Shown here piece by piece: positions 9,834 to 17,909 of a DNA stretch of 64,000 bases. The stretch spans positions 1,426,001 through 1,490,000 of the forward strand of contig JAGTWN010000004.1 in NCBI GenBank assembly GCA_018842655.1, given 5' to 3'. This DNA is from Candidatus Pantoea haifensis (GTDB lineage Bacteria > Pseudomonadota > Gammaproteobacteria > Enterobacterales > Enterobacteriaceae). Under the pieces are notes generated by a model. The model was given only the letters and a program-made list of their open reading frames with translations, did no database searches and was not told the DNA's origin. Numbering within the stretch: position 1 is the first letter of the stretch; each line of letters opens with the position of its first letter. The translations under genes were made by a program, and so were the position numbers.

Positions 9834-10028
9834 TCATGCCGACTCGTATGGCTCGACGAAAATCCCTTCAGCATCATCAGTCTCATTAAAGAACCAAATC
9901 CCTAACGGATAGTCTTCAAGGGCCACCAGATACATTGTGCCTTCATTAAAGGGTTCGACGGCTAAAAGGGTGCCAATACGACGCGGTCCCCCTTCTGTTT
10001 TTACCGTGACACGGTCATTAACCTTCAT
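9834..10028 (-). CDS. dsrB: DsrB, small conserved protein
   Basis: 64-residue protein with [39 protein letters not shown] and a GIFVEP end, a clear match to E. coli DsrB. The molecular role is not established; in E. coli the gene is linked to RcsB/sigma-S control. A longer frame begins at 10058, but the start at 10028 aligns with known DsrB. Synteny with rcsA is conserved, although the chemoreceptor gene is inserted between them here. Confidence 0.93.
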   Translation of the reverse strand: MKVNDRVTVKTEGGPRRIGTLLAVEPFNEGTMYLVALEDYPLGIWFFNETDDAEGIFVEPYESA

Positions 10029-10089
10029 TTCATCTCTCCTGATCATTTCCTGTGTCACAGTTTAAACGAACGGCAGCGGTTATGCAGGG

Positions 10090-10248
10090 CTAGCGGCGTG
10101 CAATAACCCATACCGCATGAATAATACCGGGGATGTAGCCGCATAATGTAAGCAGGATATTCAACCAGAACGCACCGCCAAAACCGACCTGCATAAAAAC
10201 ACCCAGCGGTGGCAATAAAATAGCGATAAGAATACGAAGTAAGTCCAT
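10090..10248 (-). CDS. Pmp3/YqaE-family membrane peptide
   Basis: 52-residue hydrophobic protein with two transmembrane helices: about 3-23 (LLRILIAILLPPLGVFMQVG) and 29-48. The family signature is visible: LPPLGV in the first helix and NILLTLCGYIPGIIHAVWV in the second. Pmp3/UPF0057 proteins are stress-induced plasma-membrane proteins that affect membrane potential. AGGAGAG precedes the ATG. It is co-oriented with dsrB, 61 nt upstream of it. Paralogous in position to nothing in the E. coli rcsA region; E. coli YqaE maps elsewhere. Confidence 0.88.
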   Translation of the reverse strand: MDLLRILIAILLPPLGVFMQVGFGGAFWLNILLTLCGYIPGIIHAVWVIARR

Positions 10249-10565
10249 GATCTCTCCTTGAGGTGTTGAAAAGAAAAAGCTTTATCTTTAAATATAGCTG
10301 ATTCTGCTAAAAATAAAGTCAAAAACAGGTAAAACTAAGTAAGCCGTAAGATTTTCACTTCCTTAACGTTTCATGACAAGACTTCTGACGCGATGAACTC
10401 TTACACTTCTTCCACTGCACCAACCCCAAAGGCGCAGTCAACCTAAAAGTAACAAGGATTTTTGCCCGCGCAGCGCGGGCTTTTTTTGCCTGCGATTTAC
10501 CCCACGGCGCTTTTCTTTCTGCGATCTATACTCACTCTATTCATCTCGCACTTAAGAGGCAGATC
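10249..10565. other. Gap between pmp3-like gene and yodD
   Basis: 317 nt. The left part (to about 10350) is AT-rich and should hold the promoter of the leftward pmp3-like gene. The right part carries a candidate + strand small RNA ending in a strong terminator (10464-10487) and the promoter/leader of yodD. Confidence 0.5.
10393..10487 (+). ncRNA. Candidate small RNA (or 17-aa peptide transcript) ending at a strong terminator
   Basis: A textbook intrinsic terminator (GCCCGCG, CAG, CGCGGGC, seven T; 10464-10487) stands on the + strand, but no + strand gene precedes it for over 700 nt. Just upstream is another stem, ACTGCACC (10414-10421) with GGCGCAGT (10431-10438), one mismatch, joined by an A/U-rich linker ending in GGATTTTT, a layout typical of Hfq-dependent RNAs. 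The start is a guess; no clear promoter is seen. A tiny frame MNSYTSSTAPTPKAQST (10393-10446) lies inside but lacks a ribosome site. Confidence 0.45.
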
Positions 10566-10799
10566 ATGGCCAGCCCAAACAAATACAGCGACGACGTGCA
10601 GCAAGAAATGCAGGTCAATGTGGAAGCGTTGCTTGAGGCGATTCAGGCTAAAACGTCTGGAGACGTGCGTGAGTATATGGAGACTGAACATGCGTACCGC
10701 GTTGCCGTCGATGGTCAGCATTTTGAGAGTTATAGTGAACTGGCTGAAGCCTTCGAACTGGATATCCGCGATTACACCTCATGCGAAGTTAACCGCTGA
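10566..10799 (+). CDS. yodD: YodD, small stress-induced protein
   Basis: 77-residue soluble protein of unknown mechanism, matching E. coli YodD at both ends (YSDDVQQEMQVNVEALLEAI at the start, ELAEAFELDIRDYTSCEVNR at the end). AAGAGGCAGATC precedes the ATG. Its position between dsrB and yedP is the same as in E. coli. The convergent dsrA-like RNA ends 6 nt after its stop. Confidence 0.9.
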   Translation: MASPNKYSDDVQQEMQVNVEALLEAIQAKTSGDVREYMETEHAYRVAVDGQHFESYSELAEAFELDIRDYTSCEVNR

Positions 10800-10804
10800 C
10801 GACA

Positions 10805-10866
10805 TAAAAAACCCGGCGGGATGGCCGGGTAAAAAACATTCGTTACACCAGGGAATTCTTAACACC
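10805..10866 (-). ncRNA. dsrA: DsrA-like small RNA (short form)
   Basis: Read on the - strand, 10838-10852 gives CCTGGTGTAACGAAT, identical to the part of E. coli DsrA that pairs with the rpoS leader. It is followed by a U6 stretch, the GC stem ACCCGGC/GCCGGGT (10811-10830) and a second U-run, an intrinsic terminator in this orientation only. The slot between yodD and yedP, on the minus strand, is where E. coli carries dsrA. A plausible promoter is TTGTCT (10894-10899), 16 nt, TAGGCT (10872-10877). The second DsrA stem-loop, which contributes to hns pairing, appears to be missing. The 5' end is inferred. Confidence 0.68.
10811..10830 (-). terminator. Intrinsic terminator of the dsrA-like RNA
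   Basis: ACCCGGC and GCCGGGT pair around GGCCATCCC-type loop sequence. A T-run follows only on the minus strand; on the plus strand the stem is followed by A, so it does not serve yodD. Confidence 0.75.
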
Positions 10867-11142
10867 CTTGCAGCCTACGCCTTCTCTGACTTAAGACAAG
10901 TCTCAACTGTGCACGTTTATCCAGCCAGGCGGCCTGAAAAATCGTCTTTTGTTACCGAAAACACCGCTCACAGCAGGCTGCAACGCGGTGCACGAACCGT
11001 GCATCAGGCTCACATTTGCGGCTGGGTTTTAAGACAATTCCTGGATATCCACTTTATCGGCATAACAAAAAAGTGTGACTAAGATTCAACTATAATATTG
11101 AAAATTCGTTGCTTTAGCTTCGAACTTGACGACAGGAGCCTA
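10867..11142. other. Gap upstream of yedP
   Basis: 276 nt with no gene seen. It contains the candidate dsrA promoter on the minus strand and a TATAAT (11091-11096) that could be the -10 of the yedP operon; no matching -35 is visible, which would suit a sigma-S or activated promoter. CGGTGCACGAACCGTGC (near 10985) contains an imperfect palindrome. Confidence 0.4.
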
Positions 11143-11926
11143 ATGATGCCGACTCTGCTACAGCCGCTTATGATTGTGACCGACCTCGACGGCTCACTGC
11201 TGGATCATCACAGTTATCGCTGGGATGCCGCCGTTGACTGGCTTGATCAGCTACAACAGCATCAGATTCCGTTGGTCATTTGTACCAGCAAAACCGCTGC
11301 TGAGATTTTACCCCTGCAAAAAAACTGGGCATTTCTGGCGCGCCTTTTATTGCTGAAAATGGCGCGCTGGTACAGCTGAATGCTTCAGAGCGGGTGCGCA
11401 TCCCGCCAGAAAGCCTCTCTTATGAAGCCCTGCATCAACTGCTGCTTCCCCTGAAAAAACCTATCGGTTTAGCACGTTTTATGACTTCACCGATCGTGAA
11501 GTTTCAGCAATGACAGGCCTGACTGAAACCGATTCCGCCTTGTCCCGCCAGCGAGACGCCACTGAAGTGCTGGTCTGGCGTGACAGCGATGATGCATTTG
11601 ATGCTTTCCGCAACGATCTGCTTCAGCACAATCTCGATCTTACGCAGGGCGGCCGATTCTGGCACGTTATGCCGGCTGGTAGCGGTAAAGGCGAAGCCTT
11701 GCGCTGGCTGCTTAGCCAACAGCAGGAAACAGGACGGATCACCATTGGCCTTGGCGATGGCCCCAATGATGCTCCCATGCTGGATGCGGTGGATTATGCG
11801 GTGGTGATCAAAGGTTACAGTAAAACGCCGGTCAGGCTGACACGTCAGGATCAGCAACATATCTTTCACACCGCCCATTACGGACCGGAAGGCTGGTGTG
11901 AAGGCCTGGATTATTTTCTCACTTAG
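11143..11926 (+). CDS. yedP: Mannosyl/glucosyl-3-phosphoglycerate phosphatase YedP (two frame breaks)
   Basis: HAD-superfamily phosphatase that removes phosphate from mannosyl- or glucosyl-3-phosphoglycerate to give the compatible solute. Motif I is IVTDLDGSLLDHHSY; the C-terminal motifs are GRFWHVMPAGSGKGEAL and LGDGPNDAPML (HAD motif IV). Two A-run deletions break the frame: near 11318-11324 (seven A, eight needed, restoring LQKKLGISGAPFIAENGALVQL) and near 11454-11459 (six A, seven needed). Repaired length is 261 aa. It lies 43 nt before a glycosyltransferase that would make its substrate, a partner E. coli K-12 lacks at this locus. Confidence 0.9.
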
Positions 11927-11969
11927 CCCTAATTAGCGGCTGGCGCTGCAAAACAGTAAGGATGAAGCG

Positions 11970-13187
11970 ATGAGTGATTTTTATCAAAATGGCGTGATTA
12001 CCAATTTTCATAACCTTACCCACCGCAGCGTGGAATCGCTTGAAAAAGAGATGGTGCGCTTTGCGCGCAAGCGCAAAATGGGCTTGATTTTGCCCTCCTT
12101 GTTTTCAGAACTGGAAGGCCCGGCACTGAGCCACATTGTTGATGAGTTGGCTAAAGTGCCCTACCTGAACGAAATTGTCATTGGGCTGGATCGTGCCGAT
12201 CGCGATCAGTTTCTTTATGCTCGCGAATTTTTTCCCGCCTGCCCCAGCGGCATCGCATCCTGTGGAATGACGGGCCACGTTTAAAAGCCATCGATGCGGA
12301 GCTGGATAAAGAAGGTTTATCGCCTACTCAACCGGGTAAAGGGCGTAACGTCTGGTTTTGTACTGGCTTTACGCTGGCATCGGATCGCACCAGCTGCGTG
12401 GCTTTGCACGATTGCGACATCGTGACGTATGAGCGCGGTATGCTGGCGCGTTTGCTGTATCCGCTGGCTAATCCCTCTTTCCAGTATGAATTTTGTAAAG
12501 GCTTTTATGCCCGCGTTGCGGACGGCAAACTTAACGGTCGCGTAGGGCGTTTGCTGGTTGGCCCGCTATTGCGCTCGCTGCAAAAAGTCTACGGCCACTC
12601 CGAATATCTCGATTATCTCGCCAGCTTCCGCTATCCGCTGTCGGGAGAGTTTGCCATGCGCACACACGTACTCAATAACATCAAAATTCCCGGTGACTGG
12701 GGACTGGAAATTGGCGTGCTGTCTGAGATCTATCGTAATTACACTACCCGGCAAACCTGTCAGGTCGAAATTGCTGATAACTACGATCACAAGCATCAGC
12801 CGCTGGCGGAAGAGGATGGCACGGGGGCTGAAGCGCATGAGCAACGACATTGTACAATCGCTGCTGCGCAAACTTGCCACTATGGGGGTGCCGCTGACCA
12901 GTGATTCATTCCGGGTGTTGAAAGCCACCTATTACCGAAACGCGCTGGATATGATGGAAATTTATAACCACGAAGCGGCGATGAACGGCCTTAAGTTTGA
13001 CCAGCATGTGGAAGAAGCCGCAGTAGAAATGTTCACGCAATCGATTCTCGATGCGGGACAATCTTTTATCGAGCGCCCCAATGAAAAACCGTTTATACCA
13101 AGCTGGAGCCGCGTGCAGTCAGCTTTCCCCGATATTCTTCAGCGTATCTATCAGGCGGTAGAAGACGATAACGAAGGCGATGTTTAA
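11970..13187 (+). CDS. Probable glucosyl-3-phosphoglycerate synthase-type glycosyltransferase (two frame breaks)
   Basis: About 405 residues after repair. It is a GT-A-type glycosyltransferase with an HDCDIV metal/nucleotide-sugar motif and RGMLARLLYPLANPSFQYEF downstream, resembling GpgS/MpgS-like enzymes that join an activated hexose to 3-phosphoglycerate. Breaks: C-run near 12231-12236 (restores FFPRLPQRHRILWNDGPRLKAID) and G-run near 12823-12827 (net +1 base). AAGGA precedes the ATG by 7 nt. Coupling to yedP gives a complete two-step solute pathway. The donor (UDP- or GDP-, glucose or mannose) cannot be decided from sequence. Confidence 0.65.
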
Positions 13188-13305
13188 TTAATACAGGTAA
13201 AACACGTCCGCCGCAGGGAAGCGGCGGAAGGGTGTTAATCAACGGTTGTTTACTGGCTGCCTTTCAGCGTCATGTGCGCTGGCTCTGAACAGGCAGCACG
13301 CCTGA

Positions 13306-13485
13306 TTAACTGGCCATTTGCTGCGACGGTGTCGAAGGGTTCAACTCATCGGAACGGAAAGCCTCGTTTCGTACGGCGTAGCCATCATACCAACGGCACT
13401 CGACCATACCGCTGGCGTAGCCAGTTACCACCATTGTCTGTCCATTTTCCTTGTGCTGAACCTCTTCACTGATTGCAAAAACCAT
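13306..13485 (-). CDS. yodC: YodC, DUF2158 family protein
   Basis: 59-residue protein containing SGMVECRWYDGY, the signature of E. coli YodC. Function unknown; members of DUF2158 have a small SH3-like barrel. The E. coli copy lies in the same yedP-yedI interval. GAGGGCACAGC precedes the ATG. Confidence 0.85.
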   Translation of the reverse strand: MVFAISEEVQHKENGQTMVVTGYASGMVECRWYDGYAVRNEAFRSDELNPSTPSQQMAS

Positions 13486-13611
13486 GCTGTGCCCTCCCGA
13501 TTGTTAATTGAACAGTTTTCTTTATAGCAGCCGAAAGGGGTTCTTGCCTGTTAAGGCGCGCATAAAATTGGCAAATTCAGATTTAATCAGACAGATATAT
13601 TGAAAATAAAA

Positions 13612-13639
13612 AAAGCGGATAAAATTTATTATCCGCTTT
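13612..13639 (-). terminator. Intrinsic terminator of the CEGCKI small-protein gene
   Basis: AAAGCGGATAA and TTATCCGCTTT form an 11-bp stem with a 6-nt loop; on the minus strand it is followed by a T-run (A-run 13607-13614 on plus). It lies 23 nt after the small-protein stop. Confidence 0.85.
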
Positions 13640-13661
13640 GAGGCCTGATGACAGCCAGGAA

Positions 13662-13793
13662 TCAGATTTTGCAGCCTTCGCAATCGGCTTCATCACCGAG
13701 ATCGTCAGGCACTTCGTTAGCTTTCTTCTCAGCGTTAGCTTCGGCCTGCTCCAGTTGCGCATCAATATCAAATTCAAACATGTCGTCACTCAT
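13662..13793 (-). CDS. Small acidic protein with C-terminal CEGCKI
   Basis: 43 residues, strongly acidic, mostly predicted helix (FEFDIDAQLEQAEANAEKKA), ending DCEGCKI with a CxxC pair. A ribosome site (AAAGGGAAAAAGGAGA) precedes the ATG and a strong terminator follows, so it looks like a real monocistronic gene. I do not recognise a characterised family. The CxxC could bind metal or be redox-active. Confidence 0.7.
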   Translation of the reverse strand: MSDDMFEFDIDAQLEQAEANAEKKANEVPDDLGDEADCEGCKI

Positions 13794-13869
13794 TTTATTC
13801 TCCTTTTTCCCTTTCATCGGGCCTGTAGCGCAGCGAGATGAAAGGAAATTGTGTTAATCATGGTGCGCT

Positions 13870-14778
13870 TTATACCGATTTCCCGCGCAGTTTAGCAATC
13901 AGATTCACGCCTAACAGCACGATCGACCCAATGATGAAGCCCAGCACCAAATTGGCTCCGTTGCTCAGTAAGGCTGAGATCAGCCCACCGAAATCAGCGG
14001 TAATCTCTTCGATCAGATGATGCAGCGGCGTAATACCATGCACAACGATGCCGCCGCCCACTAAAAACATTGCAATGGTTCCCACCACCGACAAAATTTT
14101 CATCAGCCAGGGGCCATTGCCAGCAGGAAGCCACCGAAAGCCTGCGCCAGGCGCGACGTTTTTTCGCGCAGCCAGTAGCCCAAATCATCGAGTTTTACGA
14201 TCGCCGCAACGATGCCATACACCCCTACCGTGACTACAATCGCAATACCGGACAAAATCAGGACCTGACTCAACAGCGGCGCATCAGAAACAATACCCAG
14301 CGTAATGGCGACGATCTCAGCGGATAAAATGAAGTCAGTGCGCACGGCGCCTTTGATCTTCTTTTGCTCAAACTCACGAGGATCCTGCTTCGACAACTTT
14401 TCCAGGCGCTGCTGGCGCGCTTCAGGGAGTTTTGCTGCTTGTCGTGTTGCAGGCTGTGCATCACTTTCTCAACCCCTTCATAGCAAAGGTAGGCACCGCC
14501 AATCATCAACAGCGGTGTAATCAGCCACGGAGCGAATGCTGAAATCACCAGCGCCAGCGGCACCAGGATCAGCTTGTTGATAAAAGAGCCTTTCGCAACG
14601 CCCCACACCACCGGCAGCTCGCGATTGGCTTTGACTCCCGTCACCTGCTGCGCATTCAACGAGAGATCGTCGCCTAACACGCCCGCGGTTTTTTCGCGGC
14701 GATCTTTCCCATGACGGAAATATCGTCCAGAAGTGTTGAAATATCATCAAGTAAGGTCAGTAAACTTGTTCCTGCCAA
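13870..14778 (-). CDS. yedI: YedI, DUF808 inner-membrane protein (three frame breaks)
   Basis: 303 residues when repaired, close to E. coli YedI (305). Segments read [54 protein letters not shown] and [17 protein letters not shown]; several transmembrane helices. Breaks, all one base short: A-run near 14691-14696 (restores IAAKKTAGVLG), A-run near 14446-14449 (restores [17 protein letters not shown]) and C-run near 14113-14116 (restores [10 protein letters not shown]). A TTG start (14776-14778) with AAGGAA upstream fits the conserved N-terminus. Function unknown. Confidence 0.88.
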
Positions 14779-14799
14779 AATGGTTTCCTTATGCCGGTT

Positions 14800-15075
14800 C
14801 TATTCCGGTTCGTTATGCTGACAACATGGGCAACGCTCAACTTCAGCAACTGTCATCTCGGCGATGCCCTCACAATCCCACTCTACGCGCACCGCTTGCC
14901 CAGGCGCTGTCCCGGCATGCAGATACTTACTCACCGGGCTTTCCGTTAGCCCCGTCACCTCTTCCGTGGCCACCAGCCTGTCGCCAGCGTAGACACGTAC
15001 GGTTGCTTTTGTGTTCACCATGCGCTCATCACAAATTTGATAAAGACGTTTCACAGTGAGTTTAATACTGCTCAT
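14800..15075 (-). CDS. Conserved hypothetical protein ending in CPCC
   Basis: 91 residues, no signal peptide or membrane segment. It starts MSSIKLTVKRLYQICDERMV with GGGAG 6 nt upstream and ends ERCPCCQHNEPE; the CxCC cluster could bind a metal. It lies between vsr (33 nt upstream) and yedI (21 nt downstream), all on the minus strand, so the three may be co-transcribed. I do not recognise the family. Confidence 0.65.
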   Translation of the reverse strand: MSSIKLTVKRLYQICDERMVNTKATVRVYAGDRLVATEEVTGLTESPVSKYLHAGTAPGQAVRVEWDCEGIAEMTVAEVERCPCCQHNEPE

Positions 15076-15107
15076 GACGGACTCCCGGTCGCGAAGAAAG
15101 CAGGGAT

Positions 15108-15620
15108 CTAACCAATTATGTTGCTGATTGGCAAGGCTGCAAGTTCAGGGTGCGCGGTAATGATGAATTCCTGATGATCGATTTCAGCACTTTTCATCAT
15201 CACCAACAACCACTCCTCCAGCCGTTCAAGCAGCGCATCATCCCCTAACCGCAGTTTGCCGCGCAGCGCGCATTCCCAGACTATCAATACCTTCCAGCCA
15301 CTTTCCTGTAACTGATGGACATAGCGCCGATCGCGCTCGACGTTACTGTTTATTTTGCCTGTCCAGAATTCGGTTCGCGTGGCGGGCACTTTAAACAGAT
15401 AGCAGTGATGACGATGCCAAAAACAGCCGTGTACAAAAATTATGGCTTGCTGTTCAGGCAATACGAAATCGGGCCGTCCGGGTAGATTTTTATCCTGTAC
15501 CCGATAGCTAAAACCGCGATCCTTTAGTAACAGCGCAATGCGCTGTTCGATAGCGGTATCCTGCTGGCGAATCGCGCGCATATTCTTGCTGCGTATTTCA
15601 CTGGAGTGAACATCGGCCAT
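15108..15620 (-). CDS. vsr: Very short patch repair endonuclease Vsr
   Basis: 170-residue endonuclease that nicks 5' of T in T:G mismatches made by deamination of Dcm-methylated cytosine. Conserved stretches: RSKNMRAIRQQDTAIEQRI, LPGRPDFVLPE with the catalytic Asp, IIFVHGCFWHRHHCYLFKVP (zinc site and catalytic His) and WECALRGK. AAGGAG precedes the ATG. In E. coli vsr overlaps the end of dcm on the same strand; here it points away from dcm, 2.3 kb off. Confidence 0.96.
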   Translation of the reverse strand: MADVHSSEIRSKNMRAIRQQDTAIEQRIALLLKDRGFSYRVQDKNLPGRPDFVLPEQQAIIFVHGCFWHRHHCYLFKVPATRTEFWTGKINSNVERDRRYVHQLQESGWKVLIVWECALRGKLRLGDDALLERLEEWLLVMMKSAEIDHQEFIITAHPELAALPISNIIG

Positions 15621-15952
15621 GGCGTCTCCTTGTTAGCTGCTCTTTCAACTTTAGCCTGCGTCACTGAAAGCGAAAGCCGTCAGAGAAACAGTGAATAAAA
15701 TAATCTGGCCGCTGGCGGGTAAAAGAAATATTTCATTCCGGGCCAGCTACAGGCAGAAACAAACTGAAGATAATCTTAAAATACGAACATGCTTTTTATC
15801 TCTTAAAACCCTGTCAGTGATTTAGCGTTACGCTTATTTACGCTTGCCTGATTTACTTTTTTATACGCTGGTGCGAGCCGCCTGATTTTTTGTGCTCCGC
15901 TTATACTCAATTATCCCTTCAGTTTCATTTAACCTTTATTGAGACGCTAACC
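15621..15952. other. Divergent promoter region between vsr and the tailspike-like gene
   Basis: 332 nt, AT-rich in its right half. It must hold the promoters for vsr (leftward) and the tailspike-like gene (rightward). I see no clear operator or RNA. Confidence 0.4.
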
Positions 15953-17836
15953 ATGGCAACCCCATCCCGTGACGGAATAACCCGCACTGAAAGCCTGCCT
16001 GAAACGCCTTCCCTGAAGGTTTTAGACTCATCGGGCAATCCCCTTGATTTTGCGAGAGTGGTGATTGAACTGGCAAATCTGAGCAGCAGTGCCATTACTC
16101 AGTTGCGTTCTGTTGAACAGCTTCGTGCAACAGAACCCACGCAGTCAGGACAAATTGCTTCCGTGCTTGAATATTCCAGCGGCAGTAAAGTGGGTGGCGG
16201 GATCTTTGTTTATGACGCGCTGGACAAAAGCACAAAAGAAGATTTTGGTTTGAATATCGTTACGGCCAATGGTGCACGCTGGAAACGCATCGTGCTGGAT
16301 TATAATAACGTCACCGTGGTTGAATTTGGCGCTATCCCTGACGGCACAACGGATTGTCTGGAGGCCGTTACGCGAATGCACAACTGGTCACAGGCAAATT
16401 ATCCGGCAATAGGTATTCGTTTTACGGCCGGAAACTTTATGCTGTCTAAATTTGATATCTCCGCTACCGAGATCAATTTATTTAAATTGTCCGGTGCGCC
16501 AGTCAGCTTTGGATTTTTTGCCTCAACAACGCTCTATTCTGATAAGAAAAATGATGAAGTGATGTTTTTAGTTAAGGCGCGCCACGTTGAAATAGCGGGT
16601 TTAATCATTGAAGGCCAAAGTAACAGCAGTGACAGCAGCGCCTCTAACAGTAAGGGTTTTTATAAGAATATTGATCCTGGCGGTCAGTTCTTGCGCGTCA
16701 GCTGCACGAAGTTTAGCTACCTCGGCGGACGGGCGTTGGATGTGCTGGATACGCTCGACTGCAAATTAGATCAGTTCTATGCCAGCCATTGCCAAAACGC
16801 CATTGTTTATGCGCGCTGGTCTGGGCAGCAACAGGGCGTGTGGGATCACTCGACAGCCATCGAGATGTCGAATTTTAATATTCAATATAATTCGCAGCAT
16901 CCTGCATTTGATATGCCGCGCTGCACCCAGTCACTTATTCGTAACGGCTGGATTGAACATACGGAATATCCCGGCGATCTCTCCAATGGCCAATGGATCA
17001 TTGAAGCTCTGTCGATTGAAGACTGTGAGAATCCGCTCAAGCTCGCCTTTTCCCGCATCATTATGATGCAGAAGAACCTGCAAAGCGGCAGCACACTTGA
17101 TTATTCGCCGGAGGGTGAACGCTGGCTGTCAGAATATGAAGAAGGCAATATTGAGCTGGCTAACTTTGGTGTCGTGGTGGAAGGCTCGCTTAATTATGAT
17201 TACGTCACATCGCCCTACAGAATGGATAATCGCAGCGATAAAGAGGTGTGGTTTTATATAGGTGAAGTGGCGCTACCTGCTGAATCAGGCCAGCTCAACA
17301 TTAAAATTGTTGGCTCCGGAGGCTACAGTTCAATCAAAGGAACCCAAACCGATTTCACGCAAAATACCCCACAAGGGGCAACTTATATTGCTGTACAGGC
17401 CACCACAGGCGGACCCTATGCCACCTGGCATTCTGAAGGATCTGCGCCCGTCAAACAGGTTTATATCGAAGGGAAAAGCTCCGCCTGCAAACTGTACATA
17501 AAGATCGGGACTTATACAGGTCACGCCATTGCTCTGCTGGAAACCAACGGTGTAGACCGGTTTGGTGCGGGCGTTCATTTTCTGTTTCGCAAAAGTTTCA
17601 CCCGTTGCGATGAACTCAAAAGTGCTGAACTCGATGCCGCTGACGTGAAATGCTTTGAACAACACTGGACAGGAAATAAAGATATCGGCTTTGGTTATAA
17701 CAATGACCGGGAATTGATTATGCGTGGCCCGACGCGCGCGCTGGCTGATTTTGATGAAGCCAGTAACTGCTTAACCCTGCGCATTAACGGCCAGGTTTAT
17801 GGTATCGAACTGAAAAAATTAAAAAGCAAAAAGTAG
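15953..17836 (+). CDS. Tailspike-like / pectate-lyase-fold beta-helix protein
   Basis: 627 residues. The N-terminal part (about 25-120) resembles lead-in domains of phage tailspikes (SVEQLRATEPTQSGQIASVLEY, GGGIFVYDALDK, ANGARWKRI). It is followed by VVEFGAIPDGTTDCLEAVTR, the start signature of pectate-lyase-like right-handed beta-helices. No signal peptide is evident. Related fold proteins in enterobacteria include phage depolymerases and exopolysaccharide-cluster proteins of the AmsF/WcaM kind, so action on a capsule or exopolysaccharide is plausible but unproven. It is isolated from any phage genes and splits vsr from dcm. ATG 15953 is preferred to an upstream in-frame start. Confidence 0.7.
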   Translation: MATPSRDGITRTESLPETPSLKVLDSSGNPLDFARVVIELANLSSSAITQLRSVEQLRATEPTQSGQIASVLEYSSGSKVGGGIFVYDALDKSTKEDFGLNIVTANGARWKRIVLDYNNVTVVEFGAIPDGTTDCLEAVTRMHNWSQANYPAIGIRFTAGNFMLSKFDISATEINLFKLSGAPVSFGFFASTTLYSDKKNDEVMFLVKARHVEIAGLIIEGQSNSSDSSASNSKGFYKNIDPGGQFLRVSCTKFSYLGGRALDVLDTLDCKLDQFYASHCQNAIVYARWSGQQQGVWDHSTAIEMSNFNIQYNSQHPAFDMPRCTQSLIRNGWIEHTEYPGDLSNGQWIIEALSIEDCENPLKLAFSRIIMMQKNLQSGSTLDYSPEGERWLSEYEEGNIELANFGVVVEGSLNYDYVTSPYRMDNRSDKEVWFYIGEVALPAESGQLNIKIVGSGGYSSIKGTQTDFTQNTPQGATYIAVQATTGGPYATWHSEGSAPVKQVYIEGKSSACKLYIKIGTYTGHAIALLETNGVDRFGAGVHFLFRKSFTRCDELKSAELDAADVKCFEQHWTGNKDIGFGYNNDRELIMRGPTRALADFDEASNCLTLRINGQVYGIELKKLKSKK

Positions 17837-17909
17837 CGGGCACGTCCCGCTAATTTCTTCACGGGTTAAGGAGTGATAGCATAGGCGCCTCACTGTTAAG
17901 GAAAAATAC

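Noticed and set aside
10811-10830. Assigning this hairpin as the terminator of yodD
   Set aside because: On the + strand it is followed by A residues, not T. The U-run exists only on the minus strand, which fits the dsrA-like RNA.
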